Source: Bacillus sp. RAR_GA_16
GTDB lineage: Bacteria > Bacillota > Bacilli > Bacillales > Guptibacillaceae
NCBI RefSeq assembly: GCF_020165985.1
Contig: NZ_JAIUKZ010000007.1
Coordinates: forward strand, 124,001-188,000
Length of the DNA: 64,000 nucleotides
Direction of reading: 5' to 3'
A program made the position numbers and the translations under genes. Of this stretch, positions 8,624 to 16,763 are shown in pieces (the stretch's first letter is position 1; each line of letters opens with the position of its first letter). The notes beneath the pieces were generated by a model. That model saw only the letters and a program-made list of their open reading frames with translations. It did no database searches and had not been told where the DNA came from.

Positions 8624-10375
8624 ATGTTTTCGATTTTACGCAAATTAAGTTGGTTTTTTAAGCAACATTGGAAGCGCTATAGCATTGCCATCGGGTTGTT
8701 AATTTTAGGTGGCATTCTAGAGGTTATTCCACCTAAATTGATTGGAATGGCGATTGATGAAATCAATGTAGGAAGTTTAACGTGGGAATCATTACGAAAT
8801 TATCTGTTCTTTTACGGTGCATTATTAATTGTCGTGTATCTTGTTACGTACGTATGGATGTACCAACTATTTGGAGGTGCTTTTCTAGTTGAACGAATGC
8901 TTCGATCTAGGTTTATGAAACACCTCCTTAAAATGACACCATCTTTTTATGAAAAAAACCGAACTGGAGACTTAATGGCAAGAGCAACAAACGATCTTAA
9001 AGCTGTGTCGCTTACAGCGGGTTTTGGGATTTTAACTTTAGTCGATTCAACGATTTTTATGTTTCTTATTTTGGTAACGATGGGAGTATTGATTAGTTGG
9101 AAGTTAACGCTAGCAGCGATTCTCCCACTCCCCTTAATGGCTCTAGCAATGAATCGCTATGGGAAGATCATTCATAAACGATTTACTGCGGCTCAAGATT
9201 CATTCGGGCATATGAATGATCAAGTGCTAGAATCGATCGCCGGGGTGCGGGTAACGCGAGCTTACGTGCAGGAACGAGCAGATCAGCAAAAGTTCCAAAC
9301 CCTAACAGAGGATGTATACAACAAAAACATTGAAGTAGCAAAGGTAGATGTGCTGTTTGAACCGACGATTAAGGTTCTCGTAGGTATTAGTTACTTAATT
9401 GGTTTAGGGTATGGCGCGTATCTTGTTTTTCATAAAGTTCTCACGTTAGGTGAGCTCGTATCATTCAACGTGTATCTAGGAATGTTGATCTGGCCAATGA
9501 TTGCGGTTGGCGAACTCATTAATGTGATGCAACGCGGAAATGCCTCATTAACCCGCGTGCTGGAAACGTTATCTCACGATGAAGACGTTAAGGAACATCA
9601 TTCTCCGAAAAACATTGCGTCCCCTGGCACTATTTCATTTGAGGATGTACGGTTCACATACCCCTCCTCGTCTGTCACAAATTTAGATGACATTTCTATT
9701 ACCTTGAAAAAAGGGCAGACGCTAGGGATAGTTGGGCGAACGGGTAGTGGAAAAACAACTTTGCTTAAACAATTGCTTAGAGAATATCCAGTTGGAGATG
9801 GAAAGATTAGCATATCTGGAATACCGATTGAGGAGTTTTCTCTTGAAACCCTTCAAAGATGGATTGGATATGTTCCTCAGGATCAAATGTTGTTCTCGCG
9901 ATCTGTGCGAGAAAACCTTCTTTTTGGTAAGAAAGATGGGACTGATGAAGAGGTTGATCGCGTGCTGCATTTAGCTGATTTCAAAAAAGACATTCACCTT
10001 CTTCCAGATGGGCTAGAAACGCTTGTAGGTGAAAAAGGTGTGGCTCTCTCAGGGGGACAAAAGCAGCGAGTTTCGATTGCTCGAGCACTCATGATTGACC
10101 CAGAGATTCTTATCTTGGATGATGCGATGTCAGCAGTGGATGGGAAAACGGAGGCGCAAATTCTTTCCAATTTACGTAGGGAGCGCATGGGAAAAACAAC
10201 GCTTATTGCAACACATCGACTGTCGGGTGTAAAGCATGCTGATTGGATTGTGGTGCTTGAAGAAGGCAAAGTCATTGAAGAAGGTACCCATGAAGAGCTA
10301 CTTGCTCAAAAAGGATGGTACCGAGAGCAATATGACAGACAGCAGTTTGAAGATTCGTTGAAGGAGGTGCTGTAA
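8624..10375 (+). CDS. bmrC: Heterodimeric multidrug ABC exporter subunit BmrC (YheI)
   Basis: This 583-residue half-transporter has six membrane helices followed by a nucleotide-binding domain. Walker A is GRTGSGKT (371-378), the signature is LSGGQ (475-479), and Walker B is ILILDD. Asp500 replaces the catalytic glutamate. In B. subtilis BmrC the same Asp500 marks the degenerate ATP site of the BmrC/BmrD heterodimer. Its stop codon is immediately followed by the bmrD ATG. The pair exports drugs at the cell membrane. The start follows TTGGAGGGAAGAAA. Expression probably depends on the upstream attenuator. Confidence 0.92.
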   Translation: MFSILRKLSWFFKQHWKRYSIAIGLLILGGILEVIPPKLIGMAIDEINVGSLTWESLRNYLFFYGALLIVVYLVTYVWMYQLFGGAFLVERMLRSRFMKHLLKMTPSFYEKNRTGDLMARATNDLKAVSLTAGFGILTLVDSTIFMFLILVTMGVLISWKLTLAAILPLPLMALAMNRYGKIIHKRFTAAQDSFGHMNDQVLESIAGVRVTRAYVQERADQQKFQTLTEDVYNKNIEVAKVDVLFEPTIKVLVGISYLIGLGYGAYLVFHKVLTLGELVSFNVYLGMLIWPMIAVGELINVMQRGNASLTRVLETLSHDEDVKEHHSPKNIASPGTISFEDVRFTYPSSSVTNLDDISITLKKGQTLGIVGRTGSGKTTLLKQLLREYPVGDGKISISGIPIEEFSLETLQRWIGYVPQDQMLFSRSVRENLLFGKKDGTDEEVDRVLHLADFKKDIHLLPDGLETLVGEKGVALSGGQKQRVSIARALMIDPEILILDDAMSAVDGKTEAQILSNLRRERMGKTTLIATHRLSGVKHADWIVVLEEGKVIEEGTHEELLAQKGWYREQYDRQQFEDSLKEVL

Positions 10376-12400
10376 ATGAATCGCCATGTAGGAAAACGCC
10401 TGATAACGTATGCACTTGGATTCAAGAAAAGTATTATCATTGCACTCCTGCTTCTAACCGTTGCTGTTACAGCAGAATTATCTGGTCCTTTCATTGCCAA
10501 ACGGATGATTGATGTTCATATACTTGGAGTGGAATATCCATGGTATGAAGCTGATGAAGGAGAGGATGCTGTTCAATACGAAGGCCAGTGGTATAAACGA
10601 AGTGATCATTTTGATGAAAATGAAGGGAAAGGAGAAGAAGTAAGGATTCTTCAAGTTGGTCGTGAATATTACTTTATTGATGAACCGATCGCTTTTGATG
10701 GGGAAAGAGTGATTGAGGAAGATACGCTTACGATCCAAAAAGATGGAGAACAACGATCCTATGAAGCATCAGAAATAAGCAATGAACAGCTGCTTGCTTT
10801 TTATCAACCTCAAGTTGAGCCGATGATCTGGCTCGTTGCTCTCTATTTTGGACTTCTTGTTTTTGCTTCATTTTTTGAATATGGTCAGGGGTTACTTTTG
10901 CAAACTTCAGCCAATCGAATTATTCAAAAGATGAGAACAGATGTCTACGCGCAAATTCAGCGATTGCACATCAATTACTTCGATAATTTGCCAGCGGGAA
11001 AAGTAGTTGCAAGAATCACGAATGATACTGAGGCGATACGTGAACTCTATGTCACTGTGCTCGCAACTTTTTTCACCAGTATTTTTTATATGACTGGCAT
11101 CTTCATTGCTTTATTCTTGTTAGATGTAAAGCTTGCATTTATTACATTAACCATCGTTCCCCTGCTCTTTATTTGGATAATTGTGTATCGCAAATACGCT
11201 TCGAAATTCAATAAAGTGATTCGGACGCGGGTAAGTGATATTAATGCAATGATTAATGAATCCATTCAAGGGATGTCAATCATCAGAGCATTTAAACGCC
11301 AAAAAATGACCGAGCAGGAATTTGAAGAGTTAAATGATAGTCACTTCACTTATCAAAATAAGTTATTAAATTTAAATTCCTTAATGTCTCATAACCTCGT
11401 GAACATTTTGAGAAATATCTCCTTTGTAGCGTTAATCTGGTATTTTGGAGGTGCCTCCCTTACTGCAGGTAGTGTGATTAGTCTTGGTGTTCTCTATGCT
11501 TTTGTCGATTACTTAAATCGATTGTTTCAACCAGTTACAAACATGGTCAATCAGCTTGCTAATCTAGAACAAGCATTGGTGGCCGCAGACCGAGTTTTTG
11601 AGCTCCTAGACGAAGTAGGGGAAGATGTAGTAGATGGAACATTTCCGCGCTACGATGGAAATGTGACTTTTGATGATGTTTCATTTGCCTATAAAGAAGA
11701 GGAGTACGTTCTGAAGAATTTATCTTTTGAAGCGAAGAAAGGTCAAACGATTGCCTTAGTGGGGCATACGGGCTCAGGAAAAAGTTCAATTATGAATTTA
11801 TTGTTCCGCTTTTATGACAATCAAAAAGGAAAGATAGTGATTGATGGAGTCAATATTCAGGATATTCCAAAGCAGCAGTTAAGGCAGCATATGGCGATTG
11901 TTCTTCAAGATCCATTTTTATTCACAGGAACAATTGCTTCAAATGTAAGCCTTGATGATCCATCGATATCAAGAGAAAAAGTAGAAAAGGCGTTAAAGGA
12001 TGTAGGGGCTGAACAACTGCTTCGATCCCTTCCAAAGGGTTTTGATGAACCGGTGATTGAAAAAGGAAGCACGCTTTCGTCAGGACAGCGTCAGCTCATT
12101 TCGTTTGCAAGGGCGTTGGCGTTTGATCCGGCAGTGCTTATTCTTGATGAAGCCACTTCAAATGTAGATACTGAAACAGAAATGATTATTCAAAACGCGC
12201 TCGATATTTTGAAAAAGGGACGTACAACCTTTATTATTGCGCATAGATTATCGACGATTCGAGAAGCAGATCAAATTCTTGTACTTCATCAAGGCGAGAT
12301 TGTGGAGCGAGGTAATCACGACTATTTGATGAAGCAAAAAGGAAGATATTTTCAAATGTATCAGCTTCAACAAGGAAAAAAGATTGAGCAAGCCGTATAA
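10376..12400 (+). CDS. bmrD: Heterodimeric multidrug ABC exporter subunit BmrD (YheH)
   Basis: This 674-residue half-transporter partners BmrC. Between membrane helices 1 and 2 it carries a long acidic, charged extracellular insertion (about residues 35-135). B. subtilis BmrD has a similar extracellular domain. The nucleotide-binding domain has GHTGSGKSS, the signature LSSGQRQ and Walker B LILDEATSNVD. The catalytic Glu falls at residue 592, matching B. subtilis numbering. It contributes the consensus Walker B glutamate to the asymmetric dimer. The gene directly abuts bmrC (TAA then ATG), and a bidirectional hairpin follows. Confidence 0.92.
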   Translation: MNRHVGKRLITYALGFKKSIIIALLLLTVAVTAELSGPFIAKRMIDVHILGVEYPWYEADEGEDAVQYEGQWYKRSDHFDENEGKGEEVRILQVGREYYFIDEPIAFDGERVIEEDTLTIQKDGEQRSYEASEISNEQLLAFYQPQVEPMIWLVALYFGLLVFASFFEYGQGLLLQTSANRIIQKMRTDVYAQIQRLHINYFDNLPAGKVVARITNDTEAIRELYVTVLATFFTSIFYMTGIFIALFLLDVKLAFITLTIVPLLFIWIIVYRKYASKFNKVIRTRVSDINAMINESIQGMSIIRAFKRQKMTEQEFEELNDSHFTYQNKLLNLNSLMSHNLVNILRNISFVALIWYFGGASLTAGSVISLGVLYAFVDYLNRLFQPVTNMVNQLANLEQALVAADRVFELLDEVGEDVVDGTFPRYDGNVTFDDVSFAYKEEEYVLKNLSFEAKKGQTIALVGHTGSGKSSIMNLLFRFYDNQKGKIVIDGVNIQDIPKQQLRQHMAIVLQDPFLFTGTIASNVSLDDPSISREKVEKALKDVGAEQLLRSLPKGFDEPVIEKGSTLSSGQRQLISFARALAFDPAVLILDEATSNVDTETEMIIQNALDILKKGRTTFIIAHRLSTIREADQILVLHQGEIVERGNHDYLMKQKGRYFQMYQLQQGKKIEQAV

Positions 12401-12412
12401 GGGAAAAAGATT

Positions 12413-12442
12413 AAAAGCCGTAGCTTTAAAGCTACGGCTTTT
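12413..12442. terminator. Bidirectional terminator between bmrD and DUF3231 gene
   Basis: Perfect palindrome AAAAGCCGTAGC, loop TTTAAA, GCTACGGCTTTT. It has A and T tracts on both sides, so it can stop both convergent genes. The stop codon of the minus-strand gene (12432-12434) lies inside the stem. Confidence 0.88.
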
Positions 12443-12992
12443 GTGTTGGAGCGCCTGGTGGAAGGTAAGCTGGCGGTGATTTTAACCACCCCCTTTTTTC
12501 CATTAACGTTTTAAAATCTGCAGCAAAAAGGAGAATGTGAGTTTGAAACTCAAGAAACATTAACCCCACGTCGGTTCGAATGGATTGAGAAACTGTCGTT
12601 GCACAGAGGACATTAACAGAGGCGAGCTTTAGAGAAATGCCGTTTGCAATTTCATCATCTGTTAGTTTCACACCCATCGGAATCGTTTCAGAAGAAGAAT
12701 CAGGTTTTGCTTCAGAAGTTGGGGGAAGAGGCACACCTTCTTTTATTAGAAAATGTTTAAGTTTACTCTGGTCCTTAACAGAAGCATCAAAAATCTCCTG
12801 TGTCTTTTTCTTTAATTGCTGATCATCGGTTGTATTTAAAGCCATTCGATAAAACACTTGCGCTTCTTTAAAAATTGCAAAAGCTGTCCAGCAGTTCATC
12901 ACTTCACCGACGTGTAGAGGCGGTTTTGGCTCATTGTCAGTATGAGATTGTAGTATGCCAAGCATTGATTTTAAAATCGATTTCATCGTCAT
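12432..12992 (-). CDS. DUF3231 family protein (ferritin-like helical bundle)
   Basis: This 186-residue protein resembles the DUF3231 proteins common in spore-forming Bacillaceae, which are all-helical and related in fold to ferritin-like four-helix bundles. Visible helices include EVMNCWTAFAIFKEAQVFYR and GLMFLEFQTHILLFAADFKT. The C-terminus is proline-rich (SPPAYLPPGAPTQKP). Function is unknown; spore or stress roles proposed for relatives are not shown here. The start ATG follows AGAGGAGGTCT. It is convergent with bmrD. Confidence 0.75.
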   Translation of the reverse strand: MTMKSILKSMLGILQSHTDNEPKPPLHVGEVMNCWTAFAIFKEAQVFYRMALNTTDDQQLKKKTQEIFDASVKDQSKLKHFLIKEGVPLPPTSEAKPDSSSETIPMGVKLTDDEIANGISLKLASVNVLCATTVSQSIRTDVGLMFLEFQTHILLFAADFKTLMEKRGWLKSPPAYLPPGAPTQKP

Positions 12993-13079
12993 AGACCTCC
13001 TCTATCCTATGATGGTACAGGAGGTCATAAATTATGTGTTTTTGCATAAAGTGAGCTTGTAAATGAACGTTATTCCTAG

Positions 13080-13796
13080 TTACCTAGAAGATGGACGAAA
13101 ACCAGCTGCTTCGGCATCAGTTGTGCTACAAAACATTTCTTCTGCTTTCGTGATTTCGTAATATGAACCTTCAGGAACATGATAGATCTTTTCACCTTTT
13201 GAATTAATATTTCCTTTAATTAGGCACTTTTCGTCAGAATCTTTTTCTGAAGTAGAAGAATCAGGCGTTTCAGTTTCTTCGTTAAATCCTTCTTCCTGAA
13301 CATAGTTTTCCAAGCTCCAAATGCCTTTTCCTTCTTCTTGCGCTTGACGCTGTATTTTTTGAAATTGATCGACATATTTTACGTTTGGTTGATAAATGTA
13401 CGCGACCCTCGCGAGCCCTTCTTCAAGAAGCATTTCGTTGAACATCTGATCACCGATCCATATGTATGCGAGCAGTCTACCGTACTTGTCACGTTCTGAA
13501 ACATCGATTTCAATGCCCACCTTCTTGCCTTCTAACTGTTCTTTTGCAAATTGCGATGCTTCTGGTCCAAAAGGCTGAACTGGCTTACTTGGATGTTTTG
13601 TCTCTGGTGTATCAACAAGAAGGAGTCTAATTGTTTCTTCTCGATCTTCCATTGTAACCTTTAACGTGTCACCGTCAACGACTCGGTCAACCTTGGCTGG
13701 AATTGTGTTCTCTGGTATTTCGGTGTTAGAAGAGCTAACAGAACAGGCAGCAAGGAATAGTAACATGAACAGATAGGGGAATAGGTTAAGTTTCAT
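13080..13796 (-). CDS. Secreted lipoprotein nuclease (staphylococcal nuclease family, YncB-like)
   Basis: This 238-residue nuclease has a lipoprotein signal peptide ending in the lipobox LAAC (Cys18). An SNase domain follows with the Ca2+/catalytic motifs RVVDGDTLKV, LLVDTPETKHP and RDKYGRLLAYIW. An acidic, serine-rich linker leads to a C-terminal module, CLIKGNINSKGEKIYHVPEG to FCSTTDAEAAGFRPSSR. That module is a small Cys-containing domain often fused to bacterial thermonucleases. It would degrade extracellular DNA/RNA from the outer face of the membrane. The start follows AAAGGAGAACGCAAC. Confidence 0.88.
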   Translation of the reverse strand: MKLNLFPYLFMLLFLAACSVSSSNTEIPENTIPAKVDRVVDGDTLKVTMEDREETIRLLLVDTPETKHPSKPVQPFGPEASQFAKEQLEGKKVGIEIDVSERDKYGRLLAYIWIGDQMFNEMLLEEGLARVAYIYQPNVKYVDQFQKIQRQAQEEGKGIWSLENYVQEEGFNEETETPDSSTSEKDSDEKCLIKGNINSKGEKIYHVPEGSYYEITKAEEMFCSTTDAEAAGFRPSSR

Positions 13797-13869
13797 GTTG
13801 CGTTCTCCTTTCCTTTCTTTTAGGTCTTAGACATCCTGATTTGTCATAGTCTAAAAGGGGGTGATCCAA

Positions 13870-14031
13870 TTGAATCACGGATGTATTTACTGTGAGAAAG
13901 AATTGCTCTTCCCGTGGGAAAAAAGAAGAATGGTGTGCGATTCTTGTCATTATGCAATCTCAGACACGTACCATGAAGATTACCGAGAAATTGGTGAACG
14001 AAAAATAGAACAGAAATCCCGTCAATCGTGA
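13870..14031 (+). CDS. 53-residue zinc-ribbon microprotein
   Basis: This short ORF starts at TTG 13870 after a very strong ribosome site (AAAGGGGGTGATCC). It encodes two CxxC knuckles, GCIYCEKEL and MVCDSCHYA, followed by a charged tail (DYREIGERKIEQKSRQS). Spacing of the two Cys pairs (about 22 residues) fits a small treble-clef or zinc ribbon. Its stop codon lies inside the stem of a terminator, so it is a self-contained transcription unit divergent from the nuclease gene. Function is unknown; a DNA- or RNA-binding accessory role is only a guess. Confidence 0.65.
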   Translation: MNHGCIYCEKELLFPWEKRRMVCDSCHYAISDTYHEDYREIGERKIEQKSRQS

Positions 14032-14045
14032 CGGGATTCTTTTTG
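14015..14045 (+). terminator. Terminator of zinc-ribbon microgene
   Basis: A 10-bp stem AATCCCGTCA/TGACGGGATT with loop ATCG is followed by CTTTTT. The stop codon of the microgene is in its 3' arm. Confidence 0.88.
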
Positions 14046-14051
14046 GTTTAT

Positions 14052-14406
14052 AGGTTTAGCTCTAGTGGGCTTGGTGTGGATCGCTTCACCCCACGCCGAG
14101 CACAAAGACCGTGTTCTTTTTATAAGGCTCCAGCGCTTGTCGACCCTAAACGCCCACTTCCGCTTTTCGTGTCTAGCTGCAGCGCCCAGACACTCGGTCA
14201 CTTCACCTTTTCATCTGAACACAAAGACCGTGTTCAAATGAAAAGGTTCCAGTGCCTGCCGTGTCTTAACGGTCGCTTCCGCTTTTCATGTCTAGCTGCA
14301 GTGGGCAGGGTCTCGATCGCTTCACCCTATAAAATGAACACAAAGACCGTGTTCTTTTTATAGGGCTCCAGCGCTTGTCGACCCTAAACGCCCACTTCCG
14401 CTTTTC
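14052..14406. repeat. Repeat array A: three ~118-bp structured units
   Basis: Three head-to-tail units: about 14052-14168 (5' part degenerate), 14169-14287 and 14288-14406. Each intact unit starts with TGTCTAGCTGCAG and ends with CTTCCGCTTTTC. In the third unit GTGGGC (14301) pairs with GCCCAC (14390). AGGGT plus CGA pairs with TCGACCCT, leaving a CT bulge. CCCTATAAAA pairs with TTTTATAGGG, and GAACAC with GTGTTC around loop AAAGACC. The second unit keeps the fold with other bases (AGACAC/GTGTCT, CCTTTTCAT/ATGAAAAGG). The array lies between the zinc-ribbon gene and the menI-like gene. Similar repeats occur at 37.3 kb. Confidence 0.88.
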
Positions 14407-14787
14407 TTAATACCTTTTAACGGCTAGGGTGCAGCGGGATATACAGATTAGCTCTTCTTTTTCGTCGACGATGTTGATTTCCCAGACCATAGTTCTTCTA
14501 CCAATATGAATGGGTTCAGCGATGGCACGAACGACGCCGTCTTTTTTACTGCGTAGGTGGTTTGCGTTGATTTCCATTCCGAAGGTTGCTTCGTTTTCTG
14601 TGTTTAGATTGAGCGTGCCCCCAATGCTGGCAGCTGATTCTGCAAGCGCAACTGATGCGCCTCCGTGAAGAAAACCAAGTGGTTGATGAGTACTTGGACC
14701 AACTGGCATTTCAAGGATAACTTTCTCAGGAGTTAATGTAATGGCTGTAATTCCTAGTGCCTCAAGCATTGTGTTTTCGAATTCCAT
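14407..14787 (-). CDS. menI: Hotdog-fold thioesterase, probable DHNA-CoA hydrolase
   Basis: This PaaI/YuxO-type thioesterase shows the hotdog active-site motif GFLHGGASVALAESAAS. It ends AVKRY, as in DHNA-CoA thioesterases. The frame is open to 14871, but ATG 14787, preceded by TTGGAGGAATTTG, gives 126 residues, the B. subtilis YuxO length. It lies just downstream of menA on the same strand and near menFDHBEC. This supports hydrolysis of 1,4-dihydroxy-2-naphthoyl-CoA, the step between MenB and MenA. Substrate assignment is by context and family; hotdog sequence alone does not fix it. Its 3' end touches repeat array A. The region just upstream (14802-14820) carries a relic of the repeat box (AGCTGTAGCGCCC). 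Confidence 0.7.
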   Translation of the reverse strand: MEFENTMLEALGITAITLTPEKVILEMPVGPSTHQPLGFLHGGASVALAESAASIGGTLNLNTENEATFGMEINANHLRSKKDGVVRAIAEPIHIGRRTMVWEINIVDEKEELICISRCTLAVKRY

Positions 14788-14992
14788 CAAATTCCTCCAA
14801 TTCAGCTGTAGCGCCCTGCTATTAAAGCTAGCGCCTTCACTGTTTTCTATGTACATATTTACAGTATACACGAGCTAACTAGTAGAAAAAGTGAAAATTC
14901 AACAGAAAATCTATTCGACTTCATCTATCTAAGTTCTTGTTTTTATATTTGCTTTTGTGACCATATGGAGCGATTACACTTATGAAGTAAAA

Positions 14993-15021
14993 AAGCCAGA
15001 GACTACGTTCGTCTCTGGCTT
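14993..15021 (-). terminator. Terminator after menA
   Basis: An 11-bp stem AAGCCAGAGAC/GTCTCTGGCTT is followed on the minus strand by TTTTTTAC. It separates menA from the menI-like gene, so the latter probably has its own promoter or depends on read-through. Confidence 0.85.
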
Positions 15022-15030
15022 GAGTTCCTA

Positions 15031-15975
15031 TCAAATAAAGTAAGCGAGCAATAAACCAACCGCCATTAATAGTCCAAACTGGGTGTGCATTTGTGCAGTA
15101 GCTTGCATAGCTGGCATCATTTGAGCCGCTTCTTTCTTTCCTTCAAACAACCGAATGGCTTTAAATGCTTTAGGTATGCTTAGAATAATTAACAGTAACC
15201 ACAAAGATGAATCAATGGTTATGATAAGTGCAACAACCCAAAGGTAAGAAACAATGAACATCCATTCTAAAAAGGTCACGGCTTTATCATGTCCAAGTAG
15301 AATCGCGAGTGTTTTCCGTCCTTTTTCTTTGTCACCTTCTAGGTCACGGATATTGTTCGCCATAAGAATGCCGCCAACAAGGATGGAAATAGGGATTGAA
15401 ACGAGAACACTTTCAAATGTGATGAGGCCAGTTTGAATGAAAAATGATAGTAATACAAGGATGAGCCCCATAAAGACACCGGCAGCAATTTCGCCAAATG
15501 GCGTATAGGCAATTGGGTATGGACCTCCAGTATAGAAATATCCTGCAGCCATACAGATGGAACCAATAACTGCAATCCACCATGTTGTTAAAATGCAGAT
15601 GTATACACCTAAAAGAATGGCCACTCCAAAGAAAATAAGAGCAAGGTTCAAAACCGTTTTAGCACTAACTCCATCTCGTACGATAGCGCCTCCAATTCCT
15701 ACGCTACCAGCGTGATCAAGGCCCCTTTTGAAATCATAGTATTCATTAAACATATTTGTTGCTGATTGAATAAGGATAGAAGCGATCATCATCGCCATAA
15801 ACAATCCAAAATGTAATGTATGACTTTGAAGGGCAAGCATTGTGCCCAGAAAAACCGGGACGAAGGAAGCTGTTAATGTGTGGGGTCTTAATAGTCGCCA
15901 CCACACCTGCCATGTTGGTTTTGAAGGCGTCACTTTGTTCAGCTTATCGTTGCTGTTGTTCATACGCTCTTCCAT
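15031..15975 (-). CDS. menA: 1,4-dihydroxy-2-naphthoate prenyltransferase
   Basis: This UbiA-family membrane prenyltransferase attaches the polyprenyl tail to DHNA to give demethylmenaquinone. It has eight to nine membrane segments. The first Asp-rich motif is NMFNEYYDFKRGLDHAGS and the second is NNIRDLEGDKEKGRKT; both bind Mg-diphosphate. The frame extends to 16032, but the ATG at 15975 (MEERMNNSND), preceded by AAGGGAGAG, gives 314 residues, close to the family norm of ~311. It is oriented away from menFDHBEC. Confidence 0.92.
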   Translation of the reverse strand: MEERMNNSNDKLNKVTPSKPTWQVWWRLLRPHTLTASFVPVFLGTMLALQSHTLHFGLFMAMMIASILIQSATNMFNEYYDFKRGLDHAGSVGIGGAIVRDGVSAKTVLNLALIFFGVAILLGVYICILTTWWIAVIGSICMAAGYFYTGGPYPIAYTPFGEIAAGVFMGLILVLLSFFIQTGLITFESVLVSIPISILVGGILMANNIRDLEGDKEKGRKTLAILLGHDKAVTFLEWMFIVSYLWVVALIITIDSSLWLLLIILSIPKAFKAIRLFEGKKEAAQMMPAMQATAQMHTQFGLLMAVGLLLAYFI

Positions 15976-16031
15976 AGAATCATGTCTCTCCCTTAAAATA
16001 ATAAACTTCTTAATAATTCCCCATGTAACCA

Positions 16032-16097
16032 TTATAGTTTAAAAAAACGGATAAAGGGTGTCAATCCTTTTGTCAATATCAAGAAGTCTCTGTCAAT
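16032..16097 (-). promoter_or_regulatory. Putative menA promoter region with three ATTGACA copies
   Basis: On the minus strand a consensus TATAAT occupies 16032-16037. Upstream of it ATTGACA occurs three times, as the complement of TGTCAAT at 16059-16065, 16071-16077 and 16091-16097. None of the TTGACA boxes is at ideal spacing from TATAAT (the closest is 22 bases). The copies may be an operator, or -35 boxes for alternative starts. Only the motifs are seen; the role is inferred. Confidence 0.4.
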
Positions 16098-16166
16098 AGA
16101 AAAAAGTCGATCATCTGCTGATGTTCCATATGTGTTTAGCCTCGATCTAAAAGAGAATGGAGACAA

Positions 16167-16200
16167 ACAAATGCGATCACTATAAAGTGATCGCATTTGT
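16167..16200 (-). terminator. Perfect 15-bp hairpin downstream of the 16205-16489 gene
   Basis: ACAAATGCGATCACT pairs perfectly with AGTGATCGCATTTGT around loop ATAA. The minus-strand trailing sequence is GTTTGTCTCC, a weak T tract, so termination is likely but not textbook. Confidence 0.65.
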
Positions 16201-16204
16201 GGAA

Positions 16205-16489
16205 TTAATAATAATACGGGTAAGGATATGGCCTGAAAAACGCGATGCTTCCTAAACCTACTCCTAATAATCCGCCAAGAAAGCCGCCTGCAAAAGCACC
16301 GAAAAAAAACATTCCAGGGCCTTCGGGATGTTGTGGTCCATCACAATTGCGATTTAAAGGGCGGATGTAGACGAATTCATCATCAACGTCTTCAATATGG
16401 CCTCTGTGCAATTGACCGTCATGGCATTTGATTTCAACACATTGTCCAATATGCTGACGACAAACTCCATGATAATAGTGTCTGGACAT
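16205..16489 (-). CDS. Small hypothetical protein with Sm-like stretch and membrane tail
   Basis: This protein of about 94 residues starts at ATG 16489 after GAGGGAGTG; the longer frame to 16528 lacks a ribosome site. It has a His/Cys-rich N-terminus (RHYYHGVCRQHIGQC). A short beta-type segment, VEIKCHDGQLHRGHIEDVDD, recalls an Sm/KOW-like barrel. A glycine-rich hydrophobic segment (FFFGAFAGGFLGGLLGVGLG) follows, with a tyrosine/proline tail (RPYPYPYYY). I do not recognise a named family. The composition recalls spore-surface proteins of Bacillus, but that is only an impression. Confidence 0.6.
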   Translation of the reverse strand: MSRHYYHGVCRQHIGQCVEIKCHDGQLHRGHIEDVDDEFVYIRPLNRNCDGPQHPEGPGMFFFGAFAGGFLGGLLGVGLGSIAFFRPYPYPYYY

Positions 16490-16665
16490 GTGAGACACTC
16501 CCTCATCATTTAGTGTATAGACGACCATTTACCATCGTCTACTTTTATCAGTGTATGCTTACCAATTATTTTGCTAAGGGCGCTTGCGGAGCATTAAAAT
16601 GGTTTTTTTCACGCAGATGGGGAATCTATACATAAGAAGGTCGCATAAACGGCCAAACAGCTTCG

Positions 16666-16695
16666 TTGACAGTCTTAGCTACACAGGTGTATCCT
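16666..16695 (+). promoter_or_regulatory. Putative promoter of the menFDHB operon
   Basis: TTGACA at 16666-16671, an 18-base spacer and TATCCT at 16690-16695, about 70 bases before the menF start. The -10 is imperfect, so confidence is moderate. Confidence 0.5.
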
Positions 16696-16763
16696 TTAAT
16701 TAACTGTGGCCGAGGCTAACTCGGTCTGCTTTTGCATGGACAGAAAGTTGGGGGGAGAAGTCG

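Noticed and set aside
14028-14363. 111-residue plus-strand ORF across array A
   Set aside because: It consists of the structured repeat read in one frame, has no ribosome site, and its frame is not kept between units.
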